Shown: positions 1 through 5,733 of the stretch, piece by piece
How positions within the stretch are numbered: position 1 is the first letter of the stretch
How the letters are laid out: each line of letters starts with the position of its first letter
DNA from: Azovibrio restrictus
Lineage (GTDB): Bacteria; Pseudomonadota; Gammaproteobacteria; Burkholderiales; Rhodocyclaceae
Length of the DNA: 5,733 bases
Assembly (NCBI GenBank): GCA_003252145.1
Contig: QKDJ01000328.1
Location: forward strand, 1-5,733
Direction of reading: 5' to 3'
Position numbers and translations under genes: made by a program
The notes under the pieces: generated by a model
Databases searched by the model: none
Told to the model about the DNA's origin: nothing
Seen by the model: only the letters and a program-made list of their open reading frames with translations

Positions 1-449
1 GTCTCAAATCCACCTGGGTGAACCCCAGCGTCTTGCCGCCAGAAGTGGCCGAGCCGGTGCTGGGCAAGGCCATCGAGCGGGAATACACCCTCTTCGACCT
101 GCTGCGCCGTCCCGAGGTAAGTTACCCGGCCCTGATGACCCTGCCCCAGGCGGGCGAAGGGGTGAGCGATCCCCTGGTGGTGGAGCAGGTGGATATCCAG
201 GCCAAGTACCAGGGCTACATTGATCGGCAGCAGGAAGAAGTGGCCAAGGCCGCCACCTACGAAAATCTGGCCCTGCCCGAGGATATGGATTTTGCCAATG
301 TACCGGGGCTATCCCGGGAAGTGCAGCAGAAGCTGCGCCAGCACAAGCCCCAGACCCTGGGGCAGGCCAGCCGCATCCAGGGCATCACCCCGGCCGCCAT
401 TTCCCTGCTCTTGATTCAGTTGAAGCGTCTGGGGAGAGTTGGTAAATGA
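1..449 (+). CDS. mnmG: MnmG (GidA) tRNA modification enzyme, C-terminal part (5' end outside window)
   Basis: Partial gene: the reading frame is open from base 3 and ends at TGA 447-449, giving the last 148 residues of a protein that is about 630 aa in E. coli. MnmG is a cytoplasmic FAD protein that works with the GTPase MnmE to place the (carboxymethyl)aminomethyl group on C5 of wobble uridine-34 in certain tRNAs. The FAD-binding domain lies upstream of the window. What is visible is the helical C-terminal domain that in the family contacts MnmE. Recognisable blocks are KYQGYIDRQ (about bases 204-230), the LP-D segment LPEDMDF, and the highly conserved tail [10 protein letters not shown], then [19 protein letters not shown] at base 18 is an internal valine codon, not a start, because the conserved frame continues upstream of it (LKSTWVNP). 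The stop overlaps the rsmG start by 4 nt, so the two are probably translationally coupled. Confidence 0.96.
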   Translation, partial: LKSTWVNPSVLPPEVAEPVLGKAIEREYTLFDLLRRPEVSYPALMTLPQAGEGVSDPLVVEQVDIQAKYQGYIDRQQEEVAKAATYENLALPEDMDFANVPGLSREVQQKLRQHKPQTLGQASRIQGITPAAISLLLIQLKRLGRVGK

Positions 450-1078
450 GTTGGCAAATGAGCGAATTGCAGACCCTTGAAGCCGGGATTGCCACCCTGG
501 GCCTGTCATTGCCCTCCGGAGCTGCTGCAAAGTTGTTGGCTTACCGGGACATGCTTCTGAAGTGGAACCGGACGTACAATCTCACCGCCTTGAAGGACCC
601 GGCCCAGGCCCTGTCCCATCATTTGCTGGACTCCCTTGCCATCCTGCCCTGGGTGCAGGGCGACAGCCTTCTGGATGTGGGTAGCGGTGGCGGATTGCCC
701 GGCATTCCCCTGGCCATTGCCCGGCCCGACCTGCAGGTGACCTCGGTGGATGCGGTGCAGAAGAAGGCCACTTTTCAGCGCCAGGCGGCCATCGAACTGG
801 AATTGCCCAATGTGCAGGCCTGTCATGCCCGGGTGGAGGAATTGCAGGGAAGTTATGCCATGATCACTTCCCGGGCCTTTGCGGAACTGGCGGATTTTGT
901 CCGCCTGACCCGCCATCTACTGGCCCCCGGAGGCTGCTGGCTGGCCATGAAGGGTCAGCACCCGGACGGGGAACTGGCGGCTCTTCCCGAAGATCTGCGG
1001 GTGGATGCCGTGCATCCCTTGCAGGTTCCTGGAGTGGATGGAGAACGGCATCTGGTCATCTTGCGCCGGCAGGATTGA
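446..1078 (+). CDS. rsmG: RsmG (GidB), 16S rRNA (guanine-527-N7)-methyltransferase
   Basis: Complete, 210 aa, close to the E. coli protein length. RsmG is a cytoplasmic S-adenosylmethionine-dependent Rossmann methyltransferase that makes m7G527 in the 530 loop of 16S rRNA; loss of the family member gives low-level streptomycin resistance in several bacteria. Visible motifs are the N-terminal helical block WNRTYNLTA (residues 40-48), HHLLDSLA (59-66), the SAM-binding glycine loop [16 protein letters not shown] (75-90), the acidic strand end at D102, SRAFAEL (142-148) and LAMKG (166-170). The start at 446 is chosen because GGGGAGAG (431-438) sits 7 nt upstream and the ATG overlaps the mnmG stop (ATGA). 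An in-frame ATG at 458 (MSELQTL) is an alternative with a poorer ribosome binding site; the product would lose only four residues. A 50-nt gap separates it from parA. Confidence 0.96.
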   Translation: MSWQMSELQTLEAGIATLGLSLPSGAAAKLLAYRDMLLKWNRTYNLTALKDPAQALSHHLLDSLAILPWVQGDSLLDVGSGGGLPGIPLAIARPDLQVTSVDAVQKKATFQRQAAIELELPNVQACHARVEELQGSYAMITSRAFAELADFVRLTRHLLAPGGCWLAMKGQHPDGELAALPEDLRVDAVHPLQVPGVDGERHLVILRRQD

Positions 1079-1128
1079 GTGGCAGTGTTTTGGACGAATT
1101 GGACGGCAGGCTTGTAAAGGTAGAAACG

Positions 1129-1899
1129 ATGAAAGTAATAGCCATCACCAACCAGAAAGGCGGCGTGGGCAAGACCACCACCGCCGTGAATCTGGCCGCC
1201 AGCCTGGCCCAGGAGGGCCGCCGGGTGCTGTTGATCGACCTGGATCCTCAGGGCAACGCCACTACCGGGGCCGGCATCTTCAAGAAGGAAGCCCTACCCA
1301 CCGTGTATCAGGTGTTGCTGGGGCAGGTGAGTCTGGCCGAAGCCTGTATCGAGACCGAATTTGGCTTCTCTGTGCTGCCTGCCAACCGGGAACTGGCGGG
1401 TGCCGAAGTGGAAGTGATCGACCTGGAACGGCGCGAATACCGCCTGCGGGACGCCCTGAAGGACATGCCTTTTGACTTCGTCCTCATCGACTGCCCTCCT
1501 GCTCTCAACATGCTGACGGTAAACGGTCTGGTGGCGGCCGATTCCGTGGTGATTCCCATGCAGTGCGAGTACTACGCCCTGGAGGGGCTTTCCGATCTGG
1601 TGGAAACCCTGAAGAAGGTGCGGGCCCATCTGAATCCCCGTCTGGAAATCGAAGGGCTGCTGCGTACCATGTACAACCCCCAGAGCACCCTGACCCAACA
1701 GGTGTCCGGCGAACTGGAGCGCCATTTCGGGCGCAAGGTGTACGACACCATCGTGCCCCGCAATGTGCGTTTGGCCGAGGCGCCTTCCTACGGCAAGCCC
1801 GTGCTGGCCTTTGACAAGGGTTCCAAGGGTGCCCAGGCCTATCTGGCCCTGGCTCAGGAAATGTTGGGTCGTCTGACCCCAAGTGAGGTGGCTGCATGA
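1129..1899 (+). CDS. parA: ParA (Soj) chromosome-partitioning ATPase
   Basis: Complete, 256 aa, the usual size of small chromosomal (type Ib, Soj-like) ParA without an N-terminal HTH domain. It is a deviant-Walker P-loop ATPase that dimerises on ATP, binds the nucleoid non-specifically and drives movement of ParB-parS complexes towards the cell poles. Seen directly: deviant Walker A KGGVGKTT (residues 10-17, signature lysine K10, catalytic-site lysine K15), Walker A' IDLDPQGNAT (36-45), Walker B VLIDCPP (118-124), and the late conserved block TIVPRNVRLAEAPSYGKP (207-224). An in-frame TTG at 1075 would add 18 residues and overlap the rsmG stop. I reject it because the family begins directly at M-K-V-I-A-I-T-N-Q-K-G-G, and AAAGG (1116-1120) is 8 nt before the ATG at 1129. 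It overlaps parB by 4 nt. Confidence 0.97.
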   Translation: MKVIAITNQKGGVGKTTTAVNLAASLAQEGRRVLLIDLDPQGNATTGAGIFKKEALPTVYQVLLGQVSLAEACIETEFGFSVLPANRELAGAEVEVIDLERREYRLRDALKDMPFDFVLIDCPPALNMLTVNGLVAADSVVIPMQCEYYALEGLSDLVETLKKVRAHLNPRLEIEGLLRTMYNPQSTLTQQVSGELERHFGRKVYDTIVPRNVRLAEAPSYGKPVLAFDKGSKGAQAYLALAQEMLGRLTPSEVAA

Positions 1900-2744
1900 A
1901 GCAGAAAGGATTGGGGCGGGGCCTGGATGCCCTGTTGTCGGCCAGTAACGACCAGCGTGGCGATGAACAGCGGGAACTCCCCATAGATCGTTTGCGGCCC
2001 GGCAAATACCAGCCCCGCAGCCGTATGGACGAAACCTCTTTGGCTGAATTGGCGGCTTCCATCCAGGCTCAGGGCATCATGCAGCCCATTCTGGTGCGGG
2101 CCATCGATGCCACGCCGGGGGCCGAACGTTACGAAATCGTGGCCGGTGAGCGCCGCTGGCGGGCTGCTCAGAAGGCGGGATTGACCCAGGTGCCGGTGCT
2201 GGTGCGGGTGATTCCCGACGAGCAGGCTCTGGCCATGGCCCTGATCGAAAATATCCAGCGGGAAAACCTCAACCCCCTGGAAGAAGCCCTGGGTCTGCAA
2301 CGTCTGGTGGATGAGTTCAAGCTGACTCACCAGCAGGCGGCGGACGCCGTGGGCCGCTCCCGGCCCGCAGCCTCCAATCTACTGCGCCTCCTGCAACTGT
2401 GTGAGCCAGTGCAGGAACTGCTGATGGATGGCAAGCTGGACATGGGCCATGCCCGGGCTCTGCTGCCCCTGGCCTCCGCTCTACAAATCCAGCTGGCCCA
2501 GTTGATCGTGCACAAGGGGCTCTCTGTACGCGAGGCCGAGCGGTTGGTGCAGAGGCAACTCAATCCCCCTGCCAAGACGGCTGACAAGACCCCGGATCGA
2601 GACCTTTTGCGCCTAGAGGAGGAGTTGTCTGACTCCCTGGGGGCTACGGTCCAAATCCGCGCTAACAAAAAGGGTATTGGCAAGGTCACCATCGCTTTTT
2701 CTGACCTAGACCAACTGGAAGGTTTACTGGGTCGAATCCGCTGA
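1896..2744 (+). CDS. parB: ParB (Spo0J) centromere-binding CTPase
   Basis: Complete, 282 aa, normal for chromosomal ParB. The family binds parS, loads onto DNA as a CTP-dependent sliding clamp, spreads to form the partition complex and stimulates ParA. Domains in order: N-terminal ParA-interaction tail LGRGLDALL (6-14); ParB/Srx-type CTPase domain from about 28, with IQAQGIMQPILVR (56-68), the GERRWRA motif (84-90) and ENIQRENLNPLEEA (118-131); helix-turn-helix for parS (about 142-167, LTHQQAADAVGRSRPAASNL); a variable linker near 222-237; and the C-terminal dimerisation domain LEEELSDSLGATVQIR (240-255) to the end. All the CTP-binding motifs I can recognise are intact. ATG overlaps the parA stop (ATGA), and GAGGTGG (1885-1891) is 4 nt upstream. 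No parS is visible in the window. No U-tract terminator follows; a small ATCCGC/GCGGAT hairpin straddles the stop. Confidence 0.97.
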   Translation: MKQKGLGRGLDALLSASNDQRGDEQRELPIDRLRPGKYQPRSRMDETSLAELAASIQAQGIMQPILVRAIDATPGAERYEIVAGERRWRAAQKAGLTQVPVLVRVIPDEQALAMALIENIQRENLNPLEEALGLQRLVDEFKLTHQQAADAVGRSRPAASNLLRLLQLCEPVQELLMDGKLDMGHARALLPLASALQIQLAQLIVHKGLSVREAERLVQRQLNPPAKTADKTPDRDLLRLEEELSDSLGATVQIRANKKGIGKVTIAFSDLDQLEGLLGRIR

Positions 2745-2769
2745 TTTAGCGCGGATATATTGGAACCAA

Positions 2770-2814
2770 ACTTACGCCAATCTGACATTTTGTTTGACGG
2801 AATTTGACGTAAGT
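2770..2814. repeat. Inverted repeat overlapping the atp promoter
   Basis: ACTTACGCCAA (2770-2780) and TTGACGTAAGT (2804-2814) are inverted copies matching at 10 of 11 positions, with a 23-bp gap and centres 34 bp apart, roughly three helical turns. The right arm covers the start of the spacer between the -35 and -10 elements, and the left arm lies just upstream of the -35. The position suggests an operator for a dimeric or looping regulator, but I know no regulator with this motif. Chance is possible in an AT-rich gap of this size. Confidence 0.4.
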
Positions 2815-2822
2815 CTTATATT
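2794..2822 (+). promoter_or_regulatory. Sigma70-type promoter for the atp operon
   Basis: TTGACG (2794-2799, 5 of 6 to TTGACA) is followed after 17 nt by TATATT (2817-2822, 5 of 6 to TATAAT). The spacing is optimal and the surrounding sequence is AT-rich, unlike the flanking genes. Transcription would start near 2828-2830, leaving a leader of about 38 nt before atpI. It is the best promoter-like pair I found and lies in the largest gap, where an atp operon promoter is expected. A second TTGACG at 2804 has no -10 at a suitable distance. TATTAT at 2819-2824 would need a 19-nt spacer and is less likely. Confidence 0.75.
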
Positions 2823-2836
2823 ATTTAGGTTTTGTA

Positions 2837-2853
2837 TGCGGCGGCCAGCCGCA
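2837..2853 (+). promoter_or_regulatory. GC hairpin in the atpI leader
   Basis: TGCGGC (2837-2842) can pair with GCCGCA (2848-2853) around the 5-nt loop GGCCA, a 6-bp GC-rich stem in the predicted leader RNA. It ends 13 nt before the atpI ATG, covering part of the region where a Shine-Dalgarno would lie, and no purine-rich Shine-Dalgarno is seen between it and the ATG. No U-tract follows, so it is not an intrinsic terminator. A role in damping atpI translation or protecting the 5' end of the mRNA is inference. Confidence 0.4.
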
Positions 2854-2866
2854 ATTGCTATGCGTC

Positions 2867-3208
2867 ATGAATAAAGCAATCTATCTGCAACTTGGCGCAA
2901 CAATAATCACAATGTTGGTGGCTGGCTTACTTGTCGGAACGCGGGGGGCGATTTCGGCAGGCCTGGCTGGATTGGCATGCATCCTGCCCAGTGCCTGGTT
3001 TGCCCTGCGTCTTAAGGCGGTGTCGAAGCGTCCGGGAGTTTCCCTTCCGGCCCAGTTCTTCATCGGCGAGTTCATCAAGGTCGCAGCAACCATAGGATTG
3101 TTGGCAATCGCCGTTAAGGCCTATCCAGACATGCACTGGCCCAGCCTGCTGATCGGAATGGCGATTGTCTTGCAAGTAAGTTTTTTTGCTTTTTGGAAGA
3201 AATCCTGA
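2867..3208 (+). CDS. atpI: AtpI, ATP synthase accessory membrane protein (subunit I)
   Basis: Small membrane protein, 113 aa from the ATG at 2867. Four hydrophobic segments are visible, at about residues 5-24, 28-48, 64-84 and 90-110, with a short basic tail (WKKS). The block FFIGEFIK (64-71) resembles the conserved third-helix start of the AtpI family. AtpI is not part of the finished enzyme; in some bacteria it helps assemble the c-ring or insert Fo subunits. Its place as first gene of the atp operon, 1 nt before the atpB start codon, supports the call. The start is not certain: a TTG at 2855 would add four residues (MLCV), and neither start has a recognisable Shine-Dalgarno. I prefer 2867 because it is ATG and MNKAIYLQLG reads like a normal N-terminus. 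Weak initiation would fit the low AtpI production known from E. coli. Confidence 0.85.
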   Translation: MNKAIYLQLGATIITMLVAGLLVGTRGAISAGLAGLACILPSAWFALRLKAVSKRPGVSLPAQFFIGEFIKVAATIGLLAIAVKAYPDMHWPSLLIGMAIVLQVSFFAFWKKS

Positions 3209-3209
3209 C

Positions 3210-4076
3210 ATGTCTACTGAAGCAGCTGCAGCACACGGTCCAACCGCAGGCGAGTACATCGTCCACCACTTGACCCACCTGAATTCCACGGGTCATGCCC
3301 AAACTTCCGTTATCGACTTCAGCGTCATCAACCTCGATACCCTGACCTTCTCCATCGCCATGGGGGTGCTCGGGTTGTTCGTGATGTGGCGTGTGGCTGC
3401 CAGCGTGACCTCCGGCGTGCCCGGTCGCCTGCAGGCCGCTGTTGAAATCGTGCTGGAAATGGTTTCCAACCAAGCCAAGGGCATCATTCATCACGAAGAG
3501 TCCCGCAAGTTTGTGGCGCCCCTGGCCCTGACCGTTTTCATCTGGATCTTCCTGATGAACTCCATGGACTTCCTGCCTGTTGATCTGCTGCCCATGCTCT
3601 GGCAAACCGCCAGCGGTGATCATCACGCTTACCTGCGTGTGGTGCCCACGGCCGACCTGAACGGCACCCTGGGTATGTCCATGGGCGTTCTGCTGGTTTG
3701 TCTGTACTACAACGTCAAGATCAAGGGTCTGGGCGGCTGGGTGCATGAACTCTTTACGGCTCCTTTTGGTAGCCATCCCGTGCTGTATCCGGTGAACTTC
3801 GCCATGCAGATGATCGAATTCCTGGCCAAGACCGTTTCCCACGGGATGCGGCTGTTCGGCAACATGTATGCTGGCGAACTGGTGTTCATGCTGATCGCCC
3901 TGATGGGTGGTGCCATGGTGGCGGGTTCCGGCATGACTGGTCCTCTGCTGTGGGCTGGTCACGTGGTGGCTGGCACGATTTGGGCCATCTTCCACATTCT
4001 GATCGTGGCCCTGCAGGCATTCATCTTTATGATGCTGACCCTGGTGTATATCGGTCAGGCTCACGAATCGCACTAA
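3210..4076 (+). CDS. atpB: ATP synthase Fo subunit a
   Basis: Complete, 288 aa. Subunit a is the inner-membrane stator protein that provides the two proton half-channels next to the c-ring. The key block SHGMRLFGNMYAGELVF (210-226) contains the essential arginine R214 (E. coli R210) and E223 (E. coli E219). The last helix IFHILIVALQAFIFMMLTLVY (260-280) carries H262 and Q269, matching E. coli H245 and Q252. MDFLPVDLLP (119-128) is another family block. Hydrophobic stretches near 44-62, 104-122, 152-167, 216-237 and 250-281 fit the usual helix layout. ATG at 3210 is chosen because GGAAGA (3195-3200) lies 9 nt upstream and the protein begins MSTEAAAAHG. The TTG at 3186 in the same frame lies inside atpI and would add eight residues; I reject it. 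Confidence 0.98.
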   Translation: MSTEAAAAHGPTAGEYIVHHLTHLNSTGHAQTSVIDFSVINLDTLTFSIAMGVLGLFVMWRVAASVTSGVPGRLQAAVEIVLEMVSNQAKGIIHHEESRKFVAPLALTVFIWIFLMNSMDFLPVDLLPMLWQTASGDHHAYLRVVPTADLNGTLGMSMGVLLVCLYYNVKIKGLGGWVHELFTAPFGSHPVLYPVNFAMQMIEFLAKTVSHGMRLFGNMYAGELVFMLIALMGGAMVAGSGMTGPLLWAGHVVAGTIWAIFHILIVALQAFIFMMLTLVYIGQAHESH

Positions 4077-4381
<305 letters not shown>

Positions 4382-4417
4382 TCGGCTCCCTTTAATTCAG
4401 AATAGGGGACTGATACC

Positions 4418-4888
4418 GTGAATCTGAACGCAACGCTGTTCGCCCAGCTCGTTGTGTTCTTCATTCTGGCGTGGTTCACGATGAAATTCGTGTGGCCACC
4501 CATTGTGAAGGCACTCGACGAGCGCGCGAAAAAGATCGCGGACGGTCTGGCTGCCGCCGAACGCGGTAAACACGATCTCGAGCTGGCTACCAAGCGTTCC
4601 GCAGATGCTCTGCGCGAAGGCAAGGAAAAGTCTGCCGAACTGCTGGCTCAAGCTGAAAAGCGTGCTGCCCAGATCATCGACGAGGCCAAAGGCCAAGCGA
4701 AGATCGAAGCTGAACGCATTGTGGCTGCTGGCAAGGCAGACGCAGAACAGGAAGCCGTGCGTGCCAAGGAACAGCTGCGGGAATCCGTTGCTGCTCTGGC
4801 CGTCGCTGGCGCCGAAAAAATTCTGCGCCGCGAGATCGATGCCAAGGCTCATGCCGAATTGCTGTCCGCAATTAAACAGGATCTGTAA
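4418..4888 (+). CDS. atpF: ATP synthase Fo subunit b (peripheral stalk)
   Basis: Complete, 156 aa, the same length as E. coli subunit b. Two copies form the peripheral stalk that holds F1 alpha/beta/delta still against rotation. One N-terminal membrane helix (about 6-28, [20 protein letters not shown]) leads to a conserved cytoplasmic start with R36 in [13 protein letters not shown] (32-44). A long charged, Ala/Glu/Lys-rich helix follows (about 45-125), typical of the right-handed dimeric coiled coil. The C-terminal [13 protein letters not shown] (129-141) is the delta-binding end. The start is GTG at 4418, with AGGGG (4404-4408) 9 nt upstream. I choose it because the family begins [10 protein letters not shown] and no upstream ATG fits. 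GTG and a possibly paired Shine-Dalgarno may lower output relative to subunit c. The gap to atpH is 5 nt. Confidence 0.98.
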   Translation: MNLNATLFAQLVVFFILAWFTMKFVWPPIVKALDERAKKIADGLAAAERGKHDLELATKRSADALREGKEKSAELLAQAEKRAAQIIDEAKGQAKIEAERIVAAGKADAEQEAVRAKEQLRESVAALAVAGAEKILRREIDAKAHAELLSAIKQDL

Positions 4889-4893
4889 CGCAT

Positions 4894-5427
4894 ATGGCTG
4901 AAACTGTCACCATCGCCCGCCCCTATGCCGAGGCTGTGTTTCGCATCGCCAAGGAAGCAGGGGCACTGGGAGCTTGGTCCGGACGTCTTCAGCGTCTGGC
5001 CCTGATCGCCCAGGACCCGGAGATGGCCGAGGTGATCGGCAATCCCAAACTGTCTGCCGAGCAGGTCGCCCAGCTGGTTATTTCGCTGGCTGAGGACAAT
5101 GATGCCGCGCTCGGCAATTTCATTCGCGTTCTCGCGGACAATGAGCGCCTGACGCTGCTGCCGGAAATCTCCGGGCTGTTTGAAATGCAGAAGGCCGCCG
5201 AAGACGGCGTCAAGGAAGCCGTGGTGCAAACCGCCTTCCCTCTGACTGACGCTGACATTGGTGCCCTGATGCCTCAGCTCGAAGCACATTTCAAGACCAA
5301 GCTTGCCCCCACCGTCGTGGTGGATGCAGCTCTTATCGGTGGCGTGCGGGTGGCGGTGGGTGACCAGGTACTGGATGCTTCCGTGCGCGGTAAGCTCGAT
5401 GCCATGGCCACGGCGCTCAAAAACTAG
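4894..5427 (+). CDS. atpH: ATP synthase F1 subunit delta
   Basis: Complete, 177 aa, the same length as E. coli delta. Delta sits on top of F1 and joins the alpha subunits' N-termini to the C-terminal ends of the b dimer. The N-terminal helical domain begins TIARPYAEAVFRIAKE (6-21), the family's usual opening. The C-terminal part carries the conserved signature LIGGVRVAVGDQVLDASV (148-165) with the G-D and D-x-S residues intact. ATG at 4894 follows the atpF stop by 5 nt; the nearest Shine-Dalgarno-like sequence is AGGA (4878-4881), 12 nt upstream and inside atpF, a rather long spacing. Translational coupling to atpF is therefore plausible. The TAG stop forms part of the atpA ribosome binding site (TAGGAG). 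Confidence 0.98.
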   Translation: MAETVTIARPYAEAVFRIAKEAGALGAWSGRLQRLALIAQDPEMAEVIGNPKLSAEQVAQLVISLAEDNDAALGNFIRVLADNERLTLLPEISGLFEMQKAAEDGVKEAVVQTAFPLTDADIGALMPQLEAHFKTKLAPTVVVDAALIGGVRVAVGDQVLDASVRGKLDAMATALKN

Positions 5428-5436
5428 GAGATTTAA

Positions 5437-5733
5437 ATGCAGTTGAATCCGTCCGAGATCAGCGAGCTGATCAAAAGCAAGATTCAAAACCTGCAAGTGG
5501 GCGCTGAAACCCGCACGCAGGGTACCGTTGTTTCCGTGACCGACGGCATCTGCCGTATCCACGGTCTGCAAGACGTTATGCAAGGTGAAATGCTGGAATT
5601 CCCCGGCAACACCTTTGGTATGGCCCTGAACCTGGAACGCGACTCCGTCGGCGCCGTGGTTCTAGGTGAATATGAGCAAATTTCCGAAGGCGACACCGTC
5701 AAGTGTACCGGCCGCATTCTGGAGGTTCCCGTG
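5437..5733 (+). CDS. atpA: ATP synthase F1 subunit alpha, N-terminal part (3' end outside window)
   Basis: Partial gene: the first 99 residues of a protein of about 510 aa, open to the window edge. Alpha forms the catalytic alpha3beta3 hexamer with beta, holds the non-catalytic nucleotide sites and, through its N-terminus, anchors delta. Visible are the N-terminal helix [15 protein letters not shown] (2-16), which in the family binds delta, and the beta-barrel domain with [16 protein letters not shown] (29-44), [10 protein letters not shown] (48-57) and [15 protein letters not shown] (63-77). TGRILEVPV (91-99) runs to the edge. The match to E. coli alpha is strong throughout ([12 protein letters not shown] is identical). 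The Walker A motif lies beyond the window. AGGAG (5426-5430) is 6 nt before the ATG and overlaps the atpH stop. Confidence 0.97.
   Translation, partial: MQLNPSEISELIKSKIQNLQVGAETRTQGTVVSVTDGICRIHGLQDVMQGEMLEFPGNTFGMALNLERDSVGAVVLGEYEQISEGDTVKCTGRILEVPV

Noticed and set aside
1090..1118. Possible promoter before parA (TTGGAC at 1090 or 1099 with TGTAAA near 1113), with TTGGACG repeated 9 bp apart
   Set aside because: The -10 matches only 4 of 6 and only the first -35 has suitable spacing; too weak to annotate, though a minor promoter cannot be excluded.
1075..1128. TTG start giving ParA 18 extra residues and overlapping the rsmG stop
   Set aside because: The extension has no family similarity, while ATG 1129 has a good Shine-Dalgarno and starts exactly at the conserved MKVIAITNQ.
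1505..2062. A 185-codon open frame on the - strand across the parA-parB junction
   Set aside because: Arg/Pro/Ser-rich composition typical of an antisense reading of GC-rich codons; both + strand genes are certain.
2736..2756. Hairpin ATCCGC/GCGGAT at the parB stop as a terminator
   Set aside because: Only 6 bp with a 9-nt loop and no following T-run; it does not look like a working intrinsic terminator.
3178..3196. T-runs near the end of atpI as a slippage or termination site
   Set aside because: The frame stays open as Phe codons through to a normal AtpI end, there is no stem upstream, and atpB follows with its own ribosome binding site.
3959..3968. CACGTG core inside atpB as a parS site
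   Set aside because: Only the central CACGTG agrees with the 16-bp parS palindrome; the flanks do not, and it lies in conserved coding sequence.
3114..4073. A 319-codon open frame on the - strand opposite atpB
   Set aside because: It is the mirror of a high-GC, strongly conserved gene, rich in His, Gln and Gly with no domain pattern, and atpB is certain on the + strand.
4849..5583. A 244-codon open frame on the - strand opposite atpH and the start of atpA
   Set aside because: It spans two certain + strand genes, has no recognisable motif and has no separate ribosome binding site or promoter.

Overview
The window is a stretch of ordinary, well-conserved bacterial chromosome with every gene on the + strand: 3' end of mnmG - rsmG - parA - parB - (122-nt gap) - atpI - atpB - atpE - atpF - atpH - 5' end of atpA. 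The order mnmG/rsmG/parAB followed by the F1Fo ATP synthase operon is typical of Gammaproteobacteria and Betaproteobacteria and usually lies near the replication origin. High G+C coding sequence, the AtpF N-terminus ([10 protein letters not shown]), the AtpB start (EYIVHHLTHLNS) and the AtpI type point to a betaproteobacterium. Rhodocyclales is my best guess, but only from general resemblance.

Region 1 (1-1078) holds two RNA-modification genes. MnmG (tRNA wobble-uridine modification, C-terminal 148 residues only) and RsmG (16S rRNA m7G527 methyltransferase) overlap by 4 nt (ATGA). Region 2 (1129-2744) is the chromosome-partition pair parA-parB, also joined by a 4-nt ATGA overlap. No parS site (consensus TGTTTCACGTGAAACA) and no DnaA-box cluster was found here, so the sites where ParB and DnaA act must lie outside.

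Region 3 (2745-2866) is the only sizeable gap. It is AT-rich and contains a near-consensus sigma70 promoter (TTGACG, 17 nt, TATATT), an 11-bp inverted repeat and a tandem TTTGACG repeat overlapping that promoter, and a small GC hairpin just before atpI. This is the likely main promoter of the atp operon.

Region 4 (2867-5733) encodes AtpI and the Fo subunits a, c and b, then F1 delta and the start of F1 alpha. Together Fo (a, b, c) carries protons across the membrane and F1 makes ATP, with b and delta forming the peripheral stalk. The translation signals differ between genes in a way that fits the subunit ratios. Subunit c, needed in many copies, has a U-rich leader, a strong Shine-Dalgarno and ATG. 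Subunit b has GTG and a possibly masked Shine-Dalgarno. AtpI has no visible Shine-Dalgarno.

All complete proteins have normal lengths and intact key residues. I see no mobile elements, CRISPR arrays, tRNA or rRNA genes, broken genes or signs of transfer, and no undescribed multi-gene system. The points worth a second look are in the short non-coding stretches.
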